A stretch of 55,774 nt of DNA from Maricaulis sp. GTDB taxonomy: Bacteria > Pseudomonadota > Alphaproteobacteria > Caulobacterales > Maricaulaceae. Below are positions 43,020 through 51,269 of this stretch, piece after piece; position 1 is the first letter of the stretch, and every line of letters begins with the position of its first letter. Below the pieces are notes generated by a model. It was given only the letters and a program-made list of their open reading frames with translations, ran no database searches and was not told the DNA's origin. The position numbers were made by a program, and so were the translations under genes. The DNA is taken from NCBI RefSeq assembly GCF_017642925.1, contig NZ_JAEPOL010000022.1:1-55774 (forward strand), read 5' to 3'.

Positions 43020-43748
43020 CTAACTCGACATCCGCGCCAGGACCTGGGCGATCATCGCCGAGGACGGCCGTCCGGCGTGGCCCGCATCCGGCGCAATCAC
43101 GATCACCAGCCGGCTCTCTTCGACAAAGGCCGCCGGCCGGTCGCCCAGCACCAGGCTGATCTCCGTCAGATCGCGCAGACGCCGGCGATCGCCGGGCACG
43201 AGTTCGACGGCGCGGTCAATCAGATCGAGCGTGTCGAACTGGATGCCGAGGCCGGCCCGCGGGGCCGGGGCATACTGCACCGAGATATTGCGGTCGAGCT
43301 GGCGGGCCAGATCGCCGGCGAGGCGCTCGGCACGGCTTCTGACTTCACCGGGGGAGCGCGGGATCGGCGACAGGCCGGCCGCCGGACTGGCGAATTCGAC
43401 AATCACACCGTCGGGTGCGTCGGCGGGAAAATAGGTCGCGCCGCCCAGTGCATTGAGCCGAATCAGCTCGCGTCCGGTATCGGTGATAAAAGCGGTTCCG
43501 CCCCCCGGCGCACGGTCGGGATAGAGCACGATCACCTCGCTGTCCAGCGCATCGCGCTCGCGCAGCAGGGCAGCTTCGCCGGACCGGTCGAACAGGAAGA
43601 AGGCGCCGGTATCGGCCCGCTGGTACCAGCCGGTGGTCTCCTGCACCCGCTCATTGCGCAACAGGCGGTCGCGCAACGGGTTCTGCATTCCCGAAGCGGC
43701 GCCGGCAGCGAGTGCGGCGATCAGTATGGCGGTTATCCAGCGTATCAT
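43020..43748 (-). CDS. Exported protein, DUF4908-like
   Basis: A 242-residue exported protein (signal peptide about 1-21, ends AASG). The mature part has TTGWYQRADTGAFFLFDRSG and ALLRERDALDSEVIVLYP, then GGTAFITDTGRELIRLNALG, which fit the pattern I remember for DUF4908, a Caulobacterales family of unknown role. The second half is helical, with repeating Arg-rich stretches. ATG 43748 is chosen over an upstream TTG/ATG cluster because the hydrophobic core starts there; the exact start is uncertain. It precedes nothing and lies downstream of phaB on the same strand. Confidence 0.6.
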   Translation of the reverse strand: MIRWITAILIAALAAGAASGMQNPLRDRLLRNERVQETTGWYQRADTGAFFLFDRSGEAALLRERDALDSEVIVLYPDRAPGGGTAFITDTGRELIRLNALGGATYFPADAPDGVIVEFASPAAGLSPIPRSPGEVRSRAERLAGDLARQLDRNISVQYAPAPRAGLGIQFDTLDLIDRAVELVPGDRRRLRDLTEISLVLGDRPAAFVEESRLVIVIAPDAGHAGRPSSAMIAQVLARMSS

Positions 43749-43817
43749 CCCGGTCAGCATCATCAGTGGCAAGACGGCAAATTTGCGGCAGGCACTGCAG
43801 CCCGCTGCCGAGCCGCA

Positions 43818-44543
43818 TCAGGCCATGTACTGGCCGCCATTGATGGTGAGGGTGGAGCCGGTCATGAAACCCGCCTCCTCGCTGCACAGATAGACGACGA
43901 GCGCGCCGATCTCGCCGGCCTCGCCCAGCCGGCCGGCCGGGATGCCGGCGATAATGCTCTCGAGCACTTTTTCCGGCACGGCCGCGACCATGTCGGTATT
44001 GATGTAGCCCGGCGCCACGCAATTCACCGTGATCCCCTTGCGGGCGGTTTCCTGGGCCAGCGCCTTGGTGAAGCCGATCACGCCAGCCTTCGCTGCGGAA
44101 TAATTCACCTGGCCCATCTGGCCCTTCTGGCCGTTGATCGAGGAGATGTTGACGATCCGGCCCCAGCCGCGCTCGCGCATGCCGTCGATCGCCGGGCGCG
44201 TGACATTGAACATCGAGTCCAGATTGACCCGCATCACCTCGCGCCACTGTTCCGCACTCATCTTGTGGAACATGGTGTCGCGCGTGATGCCGGCGTTGTT
44301 GATGACGATATCCACCGGCGCGCCGGCTGCCTGTTCGGCTTCTGCAAGCCCGGCGGCGCTGGCATCGGCGTCGCCGACATCGAACTTCACCACCTTGATA
44401 CCGGTTTCCTCGGCGAAGGCCCGGGCGGCCGCTTCATTGCCGGCATAATTGGCGACGACCGTGTGGCCGGCCGATTTGAGCGCGAGACTGATGGCGGCGC
44501 CGATGCCCCGAGTGCCGCCGGTCACGATTGCGGTGCGTGTCAT
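43818..44543 (-). CDS. phaB: Acetoacetyl-CoA reductase
   Basis: A 241-residue short-chain dehydrogenase, the standard PhaB length. NADP-binding TGGTRGIG (8-15), the NNAG stretch (82-85), and catalytic Ser (134/135), Tyr148 and Lys152 in QVNYSAAKAG. The N-terminal sequence MTRTAIVTGGTRGIGAAISL and the tail GGQYMA are the PhaB pattern. It reduces acetoacetyl-CoA to (R)-3-hydroxybutyryl-CoA for polyhydroxybutyrate storage. It is divergent from phaR, with GGGGGATGG before the ATG. Confidence 0.93.
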   Translation of the reverse strand: MTRTAIVTGGTRGIGAAISLALKSAGHTVVANYAGNEAAARAFAEETGIKVVKFDVGDADASAAGLAEAEQAAGAPVDIVINNAGITRDTMFHKMSAEQWREVMRVNLDSMFNVTRPAIDGMRERGWGRIVNISSINGQKGQMGQVNYSAAKAGVIGFTKALAQETARKGITVNCVAPGYINTDMVAAVPEKVLESIIAGIPAGRLGEAGEIGALVVYLCSEEAGFMTGSTLTINGGQYMA

Positions 44544-44704
44544 TCCATCCCCCGAAATTCGACATGGCTCATCGGCCATTTGCGTTCGCGCTTGCAGCAG
44601 ACCACATTAAGCGCGTACACCCTTAGATGAAATAGCTACGCGCTCGTGTCGAGCGAATTGCGGCTCGACCGATAAAAAAAGGGCGCACCACAGGGGAGTA
44701 AGCG

Positions 44705-45298
44705 GTGACCAAATCGAACGGAAAGTCGCCCGAGATCATCATCAAGAAGTATGCGAACCGGCGCCTCTACGACACCTCGACCAGCCAGTACGTCACACTC
44801 GATTATCTGCGCGACCTGGTGAAGAAGGGGACAGAGTTCCAGGTGGTCGACGCCAAGAGCGGCGACGACCTGACGCGCGGCGTTCTGGCCCAGATCATTT
44901 TCGAAGAGGAGTCGCGCGGCGCCAATCTGCTGCCCGTCGATTTCCTGCGCCAGCTGATCGGCTTCTATGGCGACAGCCTGCAGAGCGTCGTGCCCGGCTA
45001 TCTGCAGATGTCGATGAATTCCTTCGCCCAGCAGCAGGAGGAATTCCGCGAGCGCATGACCGAGGCGATGACCTCGCCGCAGGCCTCCATGGCCATGCTT
45101 GAGGAACAGACCCGCCGCAACATGGAGATGTTCGGCCAGGCCATGCGCATGTTCTCGCCCTTCAATCAGCCGGGGGAAACCCCGGATGAGGCCGGCAAGG
45201 CCGCGCCGGAGAAGGAGAGCGAGGATCTGTCCGCCATGCGCGAGGAACTCGATGCGATGCGTGCCAAGCTCGACCAGATCCTCGACAAGAAGAAATAG
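44705..45298 (+). CDS. phaR: Polyhydroxyalkanoate synthesis repressor PhaR
   Basis: A 197-residue regulator with the PHB/PHA accumulation regulator DNA-binding domain (about 8-72): IIIKKYANRRLYDTSTSQYV, TLDYLRDLVKKG, and LTRGVLAQIIFEEESRG. A granule-associated regulatory region follows (about 78-117). The C-terminus is a charged coiled coil (SAMREELDAMRAKLDQILDK). It represses phasin genes and binds to PHB granules. Starts at GTG 44705 with GGGGAG upstream. The 160-base divergent region with phaB likely holds its target site. Confidence 0.95.
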   Translation: MTKSNGKSPEIIIKKYANRRLYDTSTSQYVTLDYLRDLVKKGTEFQVVDAKSGDDLTRGVLAQIIFEEESRGANLLPVDFLRQLIGFYGDSLQSVVPGYLQMSMNSFAQQQEEFRERMTEAMTSPQASMAMLEEQTRRNMEMFGQAMRMFSPFNQPGETPDEAGKAAPEKESEDLSAMREELDAMRAKLDQILDKKK

Positions 45299-45338
45299 AG
45301 CGGCCCCGCGCCGTTAAGACTTTCGTACCGAATTGACG

Positions 45339-45372
45339 CACCCGGCGGTCCCGCGACCGCCGGGTGTATTCA
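45339..45372 (+). terminator. Hairpin terminator after phaR
   Basis: CACCCGGCGGTC (45339-45350) and GACCGCCGGGTG (45355-45366) form a 12-bp stem with a CCGC loop. The tail (TATTCATTT) is only moderately T-rich. Confidence 0.7.
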
Positions 45373-45412
45373 TTTACAACCTCTAAACCCTGTTTTCGCA
45401 CCCGGATCGTGG

Positions 45413-45427
45413 TTAACCTCTCATTAA
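45413..45427 (+). promoter_or_regulatory. Perfect CtrA-type binding site
   Basis: TTAACCTCTCATTAA: two TTAA half-sites separated by exactly 7 bases, the full CtrA recognition pattern in Caulobacter and relatives. It lies 31 bases upstream of the 110-aa gene's ATG, where it would cover the promoter. It is the only full site I noticed in the window. Confidence 0.65.
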
Positions 45428-45458
45428 GAGTTGGCATCGGCCTTGCGAAGCAGACGGC

Positions 45459-45791
45459 ATGACCACGATCCGCAGTGCATATTCTGTCCCGACCCCGACC
45501 CGCCGGCGCGTAGAGCCGGCCGGTCGTGCACGCGGTTCCAGCGACCATCCGCCCCGGCAGGACCGTGCCCTTGTCACCGTCCCGACCCGGCAGAAGACCG
45601 ACGGCTATGCCGAACGGTCCTTTGTCCGCGCGCGTCCTGCCACGGCGGAGGTCATGGTCCAGATCATCGGTGGCGATATCCCGCGCCGCGGCATCAAGGC
45701 CGACCCCAGCGAGGTCGAGCGTTTCCGCCGCACCTACGCCCAGGCCGCACAGCCAAGCGCGCCGGCCCCGAAATGGGAGCGGCGCGCATGA
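45459..45791 (+). CDS. Small protein of unknown function behind a CtrA-type site
   Basis: A 110-residue basic, probably soluble protein with no signal peptide or membrane helix. The first half is Pro/Arg-rich and likely disordered (VPTPTRRRVEPAGRARGSSD). The second half has a possible conserved patch, ARPATAEVMVQIIGGDIPRR, and a final helix DPSEVERFRRTYAQAAQ. I do not recognise the family. The ATG overlaps a perfect CtrA region only by its promoter, so it may belong to the CtrA cell-cycle/motility regulon. A 28-codon frame overlaps its end. Confidence 0.6.
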   Translation: MTTIRSAYSVPTPTRRRVEPAGRARGSSDHPPRQDRALVTVPTRQKTDGYAERSFVRARPATAEVMVQIIGGDIPRRGIKADPSEVERFRRTYAQAAQPSAPAPKWERRA

Positions 45792-45874
45792 GCCTGTCTC
45801 TTGGAACCGCCCGGCGTGCCGGTTTCTGGCTGGATGTCAGCCTGGGCGCCGGACTGGTGTTTTTCCTAGTCTAG
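45788..45874 (+). CDS. Possible 28-aa hydrophobic miniprotein
   Basis: ATGA-coupled to the preceding gene (start 45788 within its last codon). It reads MSLSLGTARRAGFWLDVSLG, then AGLVFFLV. A short hydrophobic end could be a weak membrane segment, and the stop abuts the terminator by one base. The coupling is suggestive, but a frame this short could be chance. Confidence 0.35.
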   Translation: MSLSLGTARRAGFWLDVSLGAGLVFFLV

Positions 45875-45918
45875 ACAAAAACCTTTCGCCCCGCTTGCGC
45901 GGGGCGAAAGGTTTTTGT
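45875..45918. terminator. Strong bidirectional terminator
   Basis: A 20-base stem with perfect pairing (arms start ACAAAAACCTTTCGCC) and a four-base loop TTGC. A-run before and T-run after allow termination in both directions. It serves the converging 110-aa gene and the four-helix membrane protein gene. Confidence 0.95.
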
Positions 45919-45920
45919 GC

Positions 45921-46334
45921 CTATTCCCCGCCGACCGCGAGGTCGCGGCGGGCGGCGACGATCGTCACCACGAAACCGGCCACCGTATCCATCAGCGCCA
46001 TCATGGTGATGAGGAAGAAGACCGAGGTGCCGAAACGGCCGACCAGCAGAAAGAGCGCCATGGCGATCACGAAGACGGCCATGGACAGGCCGTGATTGAT
46101 GATCGTCGCAGTCCCCGTGCCGGCCGACTTCACCAGCTCGATGAACATCATGATCAGCGCGAAGATGATCAGCAGGTCGCCGACCTTCATGCCCCAGGGG
46201 CCTGATACCAGCGGCACCTGGAATACGGTATTGTCCATCAGCGCGGCTGCCGCTGACGGTTCCCCGCCCGTGAAAATCACCAGCACCGCATAGACGATGA
46301 CCGGAATTCCCAGCAGTGGAATGACATTGAACAT
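45921..46334 (-). CDS. Four-helix membrane protein of unknown function
   Basis: A 137-residue integral membrane protein with four hydrophobic helices at about 5-20, 45-63, 73-92 and 99-125. It ends in a short basic tail (AARRDLAVGGE). AAGGGGGGAAG precedes ATG 46334 at good spacing. No motif or family I can name. Similar small polytopic proteins occur in Caulobacterales genomes. It is a single gene with its 3' end at the strong terminator. Confidence 0.7.
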   Translation of the reverse strand: MFNVIPLLGIPVIVYAVLVIFTGGEPSAAAALMDNTVFQVPLVSGPWGMKVGDLLIIFALIMMFIELVKSAGTGTATIINHGLSMAVFVIAMALFLLVGRFGTSVFFLITMMALMDTVAGFVVTIVAARRDLAVGGE

Positions 46335-46472
46335 GGAACTTCCCCCCTTGGATCCGCCGGCGCGCCGAGCCTGGTTCGCCGCCGTCATACCTAGCAATAC
46401 GCCGTTATCCCCGCCTCCGGCCATCTCGCATCCTTTCGTCCCCTGACCGGCGGCCGCGGGCGGGCGCCGGTA

Positions 46473-47219
46473 TCAATACTCGTCGGTTCCGCGCGGGCTG
46501 CGCGCCCGCGAATTTAACCACATCATGCCAAGGATGTCTGTCAAAGAGGCGAAAAGACGGCCGAAATTCGTATATTTTGACGAACCGATCGTGCGGTGGC
46601 GGTGGGAAACCGGCCGGAATTCGCACAGATAACCCTCGCGATTCATCAGGGCCGGGATGAAACGGTGCTGGTGATCGAAGAAGGGCAATTCCAGATAGGC
46701 CTGGCGCCGGAAGGCCTTCAGCCCGCATCCGGTATCGTTGCAATCATCGTTCAGCAGCCCCTTGCGGATACCATTGCCGGCGCGCGAGGCGAATTTCTTC
46801 CAGGCGCTGTCCTGGCGGTTCGCCGTTCGGTCGCCCCCGACCAGGGCGAGCCGGTCCGGTGCATCGGGGCGCATCAGCGCATCGATCACCGTGGGCAGGT
46901 CCTGCGGCGGGTTCTGACCGTCCCCGTCCAGGGTTGCCACGACTGCACCACGCGCATGCATCACGCCGGTCCGGATCGAGCGCGACTGACCGGCATTGTG
47001 CCGGTGCGACACGACCCGCAGCATGGGCAGCTCGGCCTTCGCTGCAACCAGCTCGTCGCGGGTCGCGTCGGACGAATGGTCGTCGACGAAGATGATCTCG
47101 AAATTGCGGCCCTCGAGCGCTTCGGCGATCTCGCGGGCGAGCGGCACGACATTGCCGGCCTCGTTATAGGCCGGAACGACGACGGAGATTTCCGGCAGGG
47201 CGGAGGGGGTCTGGCTCAT
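46473..47219 (-). CDS. Glycosyltransferase family 2, dolichol-phosphate mannosyltransferase-like
   Basis: A 248-residue GT2 enzyme. ISVVVPAYNEAGNVVPL (11-27), IIFVDDHSSDATRDEL (42-57), and the metal-binding DGDGQNPP (98-105) are the DPM1/ArnC-like motifs. GGDRTANRQDSAWKKFASRA and DTGCGLKAFRR follow. There are no C-terminal membrane helices, so it is the short type that works at the membrane surface. It probably makes polyprenyl-phosphate sugar used by the divergent ArnT/PMT-like enzyme, 103 bases away. Confidence 0.9.
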   Translation of the reverse strand: MSQTPSALPEISVVVPAYNEAGNVVPLAREIAEALEGRNFEIIFVDDHSSDATRDELVAAKAELPMLRVVSHRHNAGQSRSIRTGVMHARGAVVATLDGDGQNPPQDLPTVIDALMRPDAPDRLALVGGDRTANRQDSAWKKFASRAGNGIRKGLLNDDCNDTGCGLKAFRRQAYLELPFFDHQHRFIPALMNREGYLCEFRPVSHRHRTIGSSKYTNFGRLFASLTDILGMMWLNSRARSPRGTDEY

Positions 47220-47322
47220 GGGATGACGGCTTGAGCTTGCGAAACAGGGTCTGCCCGTTACATACCGGGTTTGGTTCGCGACGCGAGGGTTTTCTCATGT
47301 CCGGCGTAAACCGGAGAGGTGG

Positions 47323-49137
47323 ATGACCGAGCTTTCCCGGGGCCTGCGCGCCTGTTTCATCATTGCTGCGATTGCGGCCGCGGCGGCCCTGGCCGGGATA
47401 TTCACCCTGCCGCCGCTCGACCGTGACGAGAGCCGTTTTGCCCAGGCGACGGCCCAGATGCTGGAGAGCGGCAATCTCGTCGAGATCAATTTCCAGGACG
47501 AGGAACGCAACAAGAAGCCCGTCGGTATCCACTGGCTGCAGGCGGCCAGTGTCGCCGCCCTGTCGAGCGCCGAGGCGCGCGAGATCTGGGCCTATCGCAT
47601 CCCCTCCATGCTCGGCGCCATCCTGGCGGCGCTCGCCTGTTTCTGGGGCGGCCAGCGCCTGGTCGGCCGCGAAGCGGCCTTTGCCGGCGCGGCGCTTTTT
47701 GCAGCGACCGTGATGCTGGGCATCGAGGGCGGCATCGCCAAGACCGACGCCATGCTGGCCGGCGCCACCACGCTCGCCCTGGCAGCGCTGGCCAATCTGC
47801 GCGCCGGCGGGGGCCGCAAGACCGCCCTCCTCTTCTGGTTCGCACTCGGTCTTGGTGTGCTGATCAAGGGCCCGGTGACACCGATGGTGGCCGGCCTGAC
47901 GATCCTGACGCTGGTGATCTGGGAGCGCGAGTGGCGCTGGCTGAAACCGCTCCTCTTCTGGGCCGGGCCGGTACTGGCGGTCGTGATGGTCCTGCCCTGG
48001 ATCGTCTCCATCCAGATCGCCACCGAGGGCAATTTTCTGCGCGAGGCGCTGGGTGTGGACATGGGACCCAAGATCATCTCGGCCCAGGAACGCCATGGCG
48101 GCTGGCCGGGCTATTATCTCCTTCTGCTGCCGCTGACCTTCTTCCCGGCCATCCTCTTCCTCATTCCCGGCCTGACGCGCCTGATACCGGCTGTGCGCGG
48201 ACGGATCGATGACAAGGCCACCCGCACCGCCCGTTTCCTAATCGCCTGGGCACTGCCGACCTGGATCGTCTTCGAACTCATGCCCACCAAACTGCCGCAC
48301 TACGTGCTGCCGACCTATCCCGCCCTGGCCCTGATCGCAGGCTGGGGGTTTGTGGAGCTGACCAAGACCGCGAACTGGGCCCGATGGACCGGCTGGGCAC
48401 TGTTCGGACTGGCGGCGCTGATCTTCGCGATCTTCGTTCCGGCGGTTTTCATGACCTTTGGCGATGGCACGAGCCGGGATGTGCTGGCCCTTGTACAGGC
48501 CAGCTTCGACGGCGCCGCCGAACCCGGGCTTTCGCCGACGATGATGGCACTCGTGCTCGCCGCGGCCGCGGTCTTTTCCGGGCTGGCGGGCGCGACCCTG
48601 ATCGCAGGCTGGCTGCGCGCCGGCTCCGTCGCGCTCGTCCTGGCCGTGCTGTCGGGACTGAGCTGGCACGTGATGACACGCGGCGCGGCCCTGCCCGGCG
48701 CCGAAGCGGTACGTCTTGCCGAGCGGGTGCGTGCCGTGCGGGATATGTCGGAGGAGATCGCGCGCATCGCGCCGCATGACATCGTGACGGCCTCGTCCTA
48801 CACCGAACCCAGTCTCGTCTTCTCGCTGGGCACGGACACATTCCTCGGATCGGCAGAGGATGTGCTGGCCTTTGCAGAAGCGCGCGAAGCCCCCACATTG
48901 CTGGTGCTGGACCTGTCGCGCGACGAGGATCTGCGCGCCGCTTTCGCCGGTGGGAGCCGGCCCGGCAGCGCCTGGCCGGAGCATGACCTGTTCGACCGCC
49001 TCAACACGCTTGGCGACTGTCACCGGGCTTGGCTTCCCGGTACGAATTATTCCAGAGGCAGTGACACGACTCTGGTTGCGATCTTCTCGCGCTGCCAGCC
49101 GGACACGCCTCAAATCCCGGAGCTTGATGTTCAATGA
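47323..49137 (+). CDS. ArnT/PMT-like glycosyltransferase (GT39/GT83 family)
   Basis: A 604-residue polytopic protein with about 11-12 membrane helices. The catalytic first periplasmic loop has LPPLDRDESRFAQATAQM (29-46) followed by NFQDEERNKKPVGIHWLQAA. LPHYVLPTYPALALIAGWGF is the typical later membrane motif. It transfers a sugar from a polyprenyl-phosphate donor, most likely to lipid A or a surface glycan. The partner GT2 gene is divergent. The stop overlaps the next gene by 4 bases although the functions differ. Confidence 0.9.
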   Translation: MTELSRGLRACFIIAAIAAAAALAGIFTLPPLDRDESRFAQATAQMLESGNLVEINFQDEERNKKPVGIHWLQAASVAALSSAEAREIWAYRIPSMLGAILAALACFWGGQRLVGREAAFAGAALFAATVMLGIEGGIAKTDAMLAGATTLALAALANLRAGGGRKTALLFWFALGLGVLIKGPVTPMVAGLTILTLVIWEREWRWLKPLLFWAGPVLAVVMVLPWIVSIQIATEGNFLREALGVDMGPKIISAQERHGGWPGYYLLLLPLTFFPAILFLIPGLTRLIPAVRGRIDDKATRTARFLIAWALPTWIVFELMPTKLPHYVLPTYPALALIAGWGFVELTKTANWARWTGWALFGLAALIFAIFVPAVFMTFGDGTSRDVLALVQASFDGAAEPGLSPTMMALVLAAAAVFSGLAGATLIAGWLRAGSVALVLAVLSGLSWHVMTRGAALPGAEAVRLAERVRAVRDMSEEIARIAPHDIVTASSYTEPSLVFSLGTDTFLGSAEDVLAFAEAREAPTLLVLDLSRDEDLRAAFAGGSRPGSAWPEHDLFDRLNTLGDCHRAWLPGTNYSRGSDTTLVAIFSRCQPDTPQIPELDVQ

Positions 49138-50042
49138 CCCGAAAGATCGAAATCGTTGAAGTCGGCCCGCGTGACGGGCTGCAGAACGACCCGGCGATGA
49201 TGTCGACGGATACCAAGATTGAATTCGTCGAACGCCTGATCGCGGCGGGCGTCCGCCGCATGGAAGCGGCCAGCTTTGTCCACCCCAAACTCGTGCCGGC
49301 CATGGCCGACAGCGATGATGTGATGCAGCGTGTGCCGCGGCAGGACGGGGTGAAATATATCGGCCTCGCCCTCAATGAGCGCGGCATGCGGCGCGCGCTG
49401 GAGGCCGGCTGTGACGAGGTGAATTATGTCATGGTCGCCTCGCCGGGTTTCGGCCTGAAGAACCAGAATGCGACGCCGGAGCAGACCGCCGATCTGTTCG
49501 ACCGCATCGCCATCCTCGCCCATGACGAGGGCGTGCCCGTTTCGGTGACCGTCTCCGTGGCCTTCGGCGACCCGTTTGACGGCGAGGTCGATCCTGCCGT
49601 CGTCGCGCAGCTGGCCGGCCGGGCCCGGTCCGCCGGTGCGGTCGAATTCGCCATGGGTGACACGATCGGCGTCGCCGACCCGTGGAAAGTCCGCAAGACC
49701 CTGGACCTGGTGCGTGCGCAGAGCGGCGACATGCGCCTGCGCATGCACTTCCACAACACGCGCAATACGGCGATGGCCAATATCTACGCCGCTGTCGAGG
49801 CCGGCGTCGATGTCATCGACGCCTCGGTCGGCGGGATTGGCGGCTGTCCCTTCGCCCCGGCTGCGACCGGCAATGTGGCGACCGAGGATGTGGTCTACAT
49901 GCTCGAGCGCGGCGGTTTCGACACCGGGCTCGACCTGGGCAAACTCATCGAAACGGCGAAATGGCTGGAAACGGACGGGCTGAAACACCCGGTGGATTCG
50001 GCGCTCTCGCGGGCTGGTGCATTTCCCGCTCCCGCCCGCTGA
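49134..50042 (+). CDS. mvaB: Hydroxymethylglutaryl-CoA lyase
   Basis: A 302-residue TIM-barrel enzyme. It starts KIEIVEVGPRDGLQNDPAMM (4-23). The metal and catalytic motifs are LRMHFHNTRNTAMANIYAAV and IDASVGGIGGCPFAPAATGN with its active-site Cys. The enzyme cleaves HMG-CoA to acetyl-CoA and acetoacetate in leucine breakdown. The leucine pathway genes are not adjacent. It overlaps the ArnT-like gene by 4 bases. Confidence 0.93.
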   Translation: MTRKIEIVEVGPRDGLQNDPAMMSTDTKIEFVERLIAAGVRRMEAASFVHPKLVPAMADSDDVMQRVPRQDGVKYIGLALNERGMRRALEAGCDEVNYVMVASPGFGLKNQNATPEQTADLFDRIAILAHDEGVPVSVTVSVAFGDPFDGEVDPAVVAQLAGRARSAGAVEFAMGDTIGVADPWKVRKTLDLVRAQSGDMRLRMHFHNTRNTAMANIYAAVEAGVDVIDASVGGIGGCPFAPAATGNVATEDVVYMLERGGFDTGLDLGKLIETAKWLETDGLKHPVDSALSRAGAFPAPAR

Positions 50043-50054
50043 CCATTGCGACAT

Positions 50055-50218
50055 CCATCCTTCCCCTTGATGGGGAAGGTGGGCCGAAGCAAAGCTTCGG
50101 GTCGGAAGGGGTGAATCCCGGTGTTGGCCTTTTTAGTGCAAAACCGCGAACACCTCGCCCTCACCCCATCCACCACGCCTTCGGCGCGGTCCCCCTTCCC
50201 CATCAAGGGGAAGGATGG
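50055..50218. repeat. 164-bp element with perfect 25-bp terminal inverted repeats
   Basis: The terminal repeats at 50055-50079 and 50194-50218 are identical in inverted orientation over 25 bases; each begins or ends with CCATCCTTCCCC/GGGGAAGGATGG. Each arm is itself a hairpin (CCTTCCCC-TTGAT-GGGGAAGG). Inside are CCGAAGCAAAGCTTCGG-like and CGCCTTCGGCGCG palindromes and matched GGGGTGA/TCACCCC blocks. There is no open frame and no obvious target-site duplication. A MITE-like or RUP-like repeat of the same design as 6930-7080. Confidence 0.75.
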
Positions 50219-50258
50219 CTCATGTCGCAGTCGAGTGTTTACTGTCCGTCCCGGCCGC

Positions 50259-51269
50259 CTAGCGGCTGCCGCTGGCACGCCGGATGCGGCGCAGGCGCAG
50301 CGCCACGCGCTGGCGGTGGATGAAATTCTGCACCTGCGCCTTCAGGCGCAGGAGCGTGATCCGCCCCCAGATCGCCGCGAAGATCGGCCCGATCATCGCC
50401 ATCGTGGCGAGCCGCTGCAGCGGTCCGGGATAATGCTTCCAGAAATACTTGATGAAGCCCAGCGCCTTGTGGGTCTCCACGAAGAAGGGCGACGTGCGGC
50501 TGGTGCCGCCGTAGTGGAGGATTTCCGCCCGCGGCTCGAAATACACCCGCCCGCCCTGCGCACGCACCTGGCGGCACAGATCGATATCCTCGACGTGCAG
50601 GAAATAGCGCTCGTCGAACCCGCCATGATCGAGGAAGGCCTGGCGCGGCACCATCATTGCGGCGCCCGAGACGACCGGCACATCCATTACACCGTCGGCC
50701 AGCGGCTGGTTCTCGAAATGCAGATTGCGGGCGCCCGGCAGAAACCGTTCCAGCCCGAGGAAGCTGACCATCGCCGAGACCGGTGTCAGCTCGCCGCGAC
50801 GGCCGCCGCGCTGTTCGGTGCCGTTCTCGTTGGTGATGCGCGCGCCGAGCACCCACATGCCGGATCCCAGCTCGGCCGCGGAGGCCTTCATCCGCCGCAT
50901 GGATCCGGGACGCAGCACGGCGTCGGGATTGAGAAACACCACCCATTCGCCGGAGGCACGCTGGGCGCCGATATTGCAGCCCTTGGCAAAACCGAGATTG
51001 GCGCCGGTTTCCACCAGGACGAGCTTGTCGCTGCCCGCCGCCATTTCGCGCAGACGCCGGATCATGTCGGGCGGATTGCCGTGATTGACGAGCACGAATT
51101 CGTCGACACCGGGCGCCGCCAGGATCGCGGCGACAGCCTCGAGCAGGCGCGGACCGGTCTGCCAGGAGACCGTAACGACGCTCAGACGCGCGGCACCCGC
51201 CCCCGGGGCTGCTTCGCTCCGAGGAAGAAGACCGACGTCGCCGCCAACGCTACTGTCCCTTGGTGCCAT
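50259..51269 (-). CDS. Glycosyltransferase family 2, rhamnosyltransferase-like
   Basis: A 336-residue GT2 enzyme. RLSVVTVSWQTGPRLLEAV (28-46), ETGANLGFAKGCNIGAQRAS (the WbbL-type nucleotide loop), VVFLNPDAVL with the catalytic Asp, and YFLHVEDIDLCRQVRAQGG mark the WbbL/RfbN-like clade. The C-terminus is basic and amphipathic. ATG 51269 makes an 88-base overlap with the O-antigen-ligase-like gene; I see no nearer start codon, so this may be real or the start may be a rarer codon. Likely adds a sugar to a lipid-linked surface glycan. Confidence 0.85.
   Translation of the reverse strand: MAPRDSSVGGDVGLLPRSEAAPGAGAARLSVVTVSWQTGPRLLEAVAAILAAPGVDEFVLVNHGNPPDMIRRLREMAAGSDKLVLVETGANLGFAKGCNIGAQRASGEWVVFLNPDAVLRPGSMRRMKASAAELGSGMWVLGARITNENGTEQRGGRRGELTPVSAMVSFLGLERFLPGARNLHFENQPLADGVMDVPVVSGAAMMVPRQAFLDHGGFDERYFLHVEDIDLCRQVRAQGGRVYFEPRAEILHYGGTSRTSPFFVETHKALGFIKYFWKHYPGPLQRLATMAMIGPIFAAIWGRITLLRLKAQVQNFIHRQRVALRLRRIRRASGSR

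Noticed and set aside
44590-44601. TTGCAGCAG near phaB as a PhaR operator
   Set aside because: The resemblance to reported PhaR sites is loose and on its own would be expected by chance in this composition.
43077-44630. A 517-codon plus-strand frame across the DUF4908-like gene and phaB
   Set aside because: It crosses two genes and an intergenic gap, and its protein shows no recognisable features. The minus-strand phaB is unambiguous.
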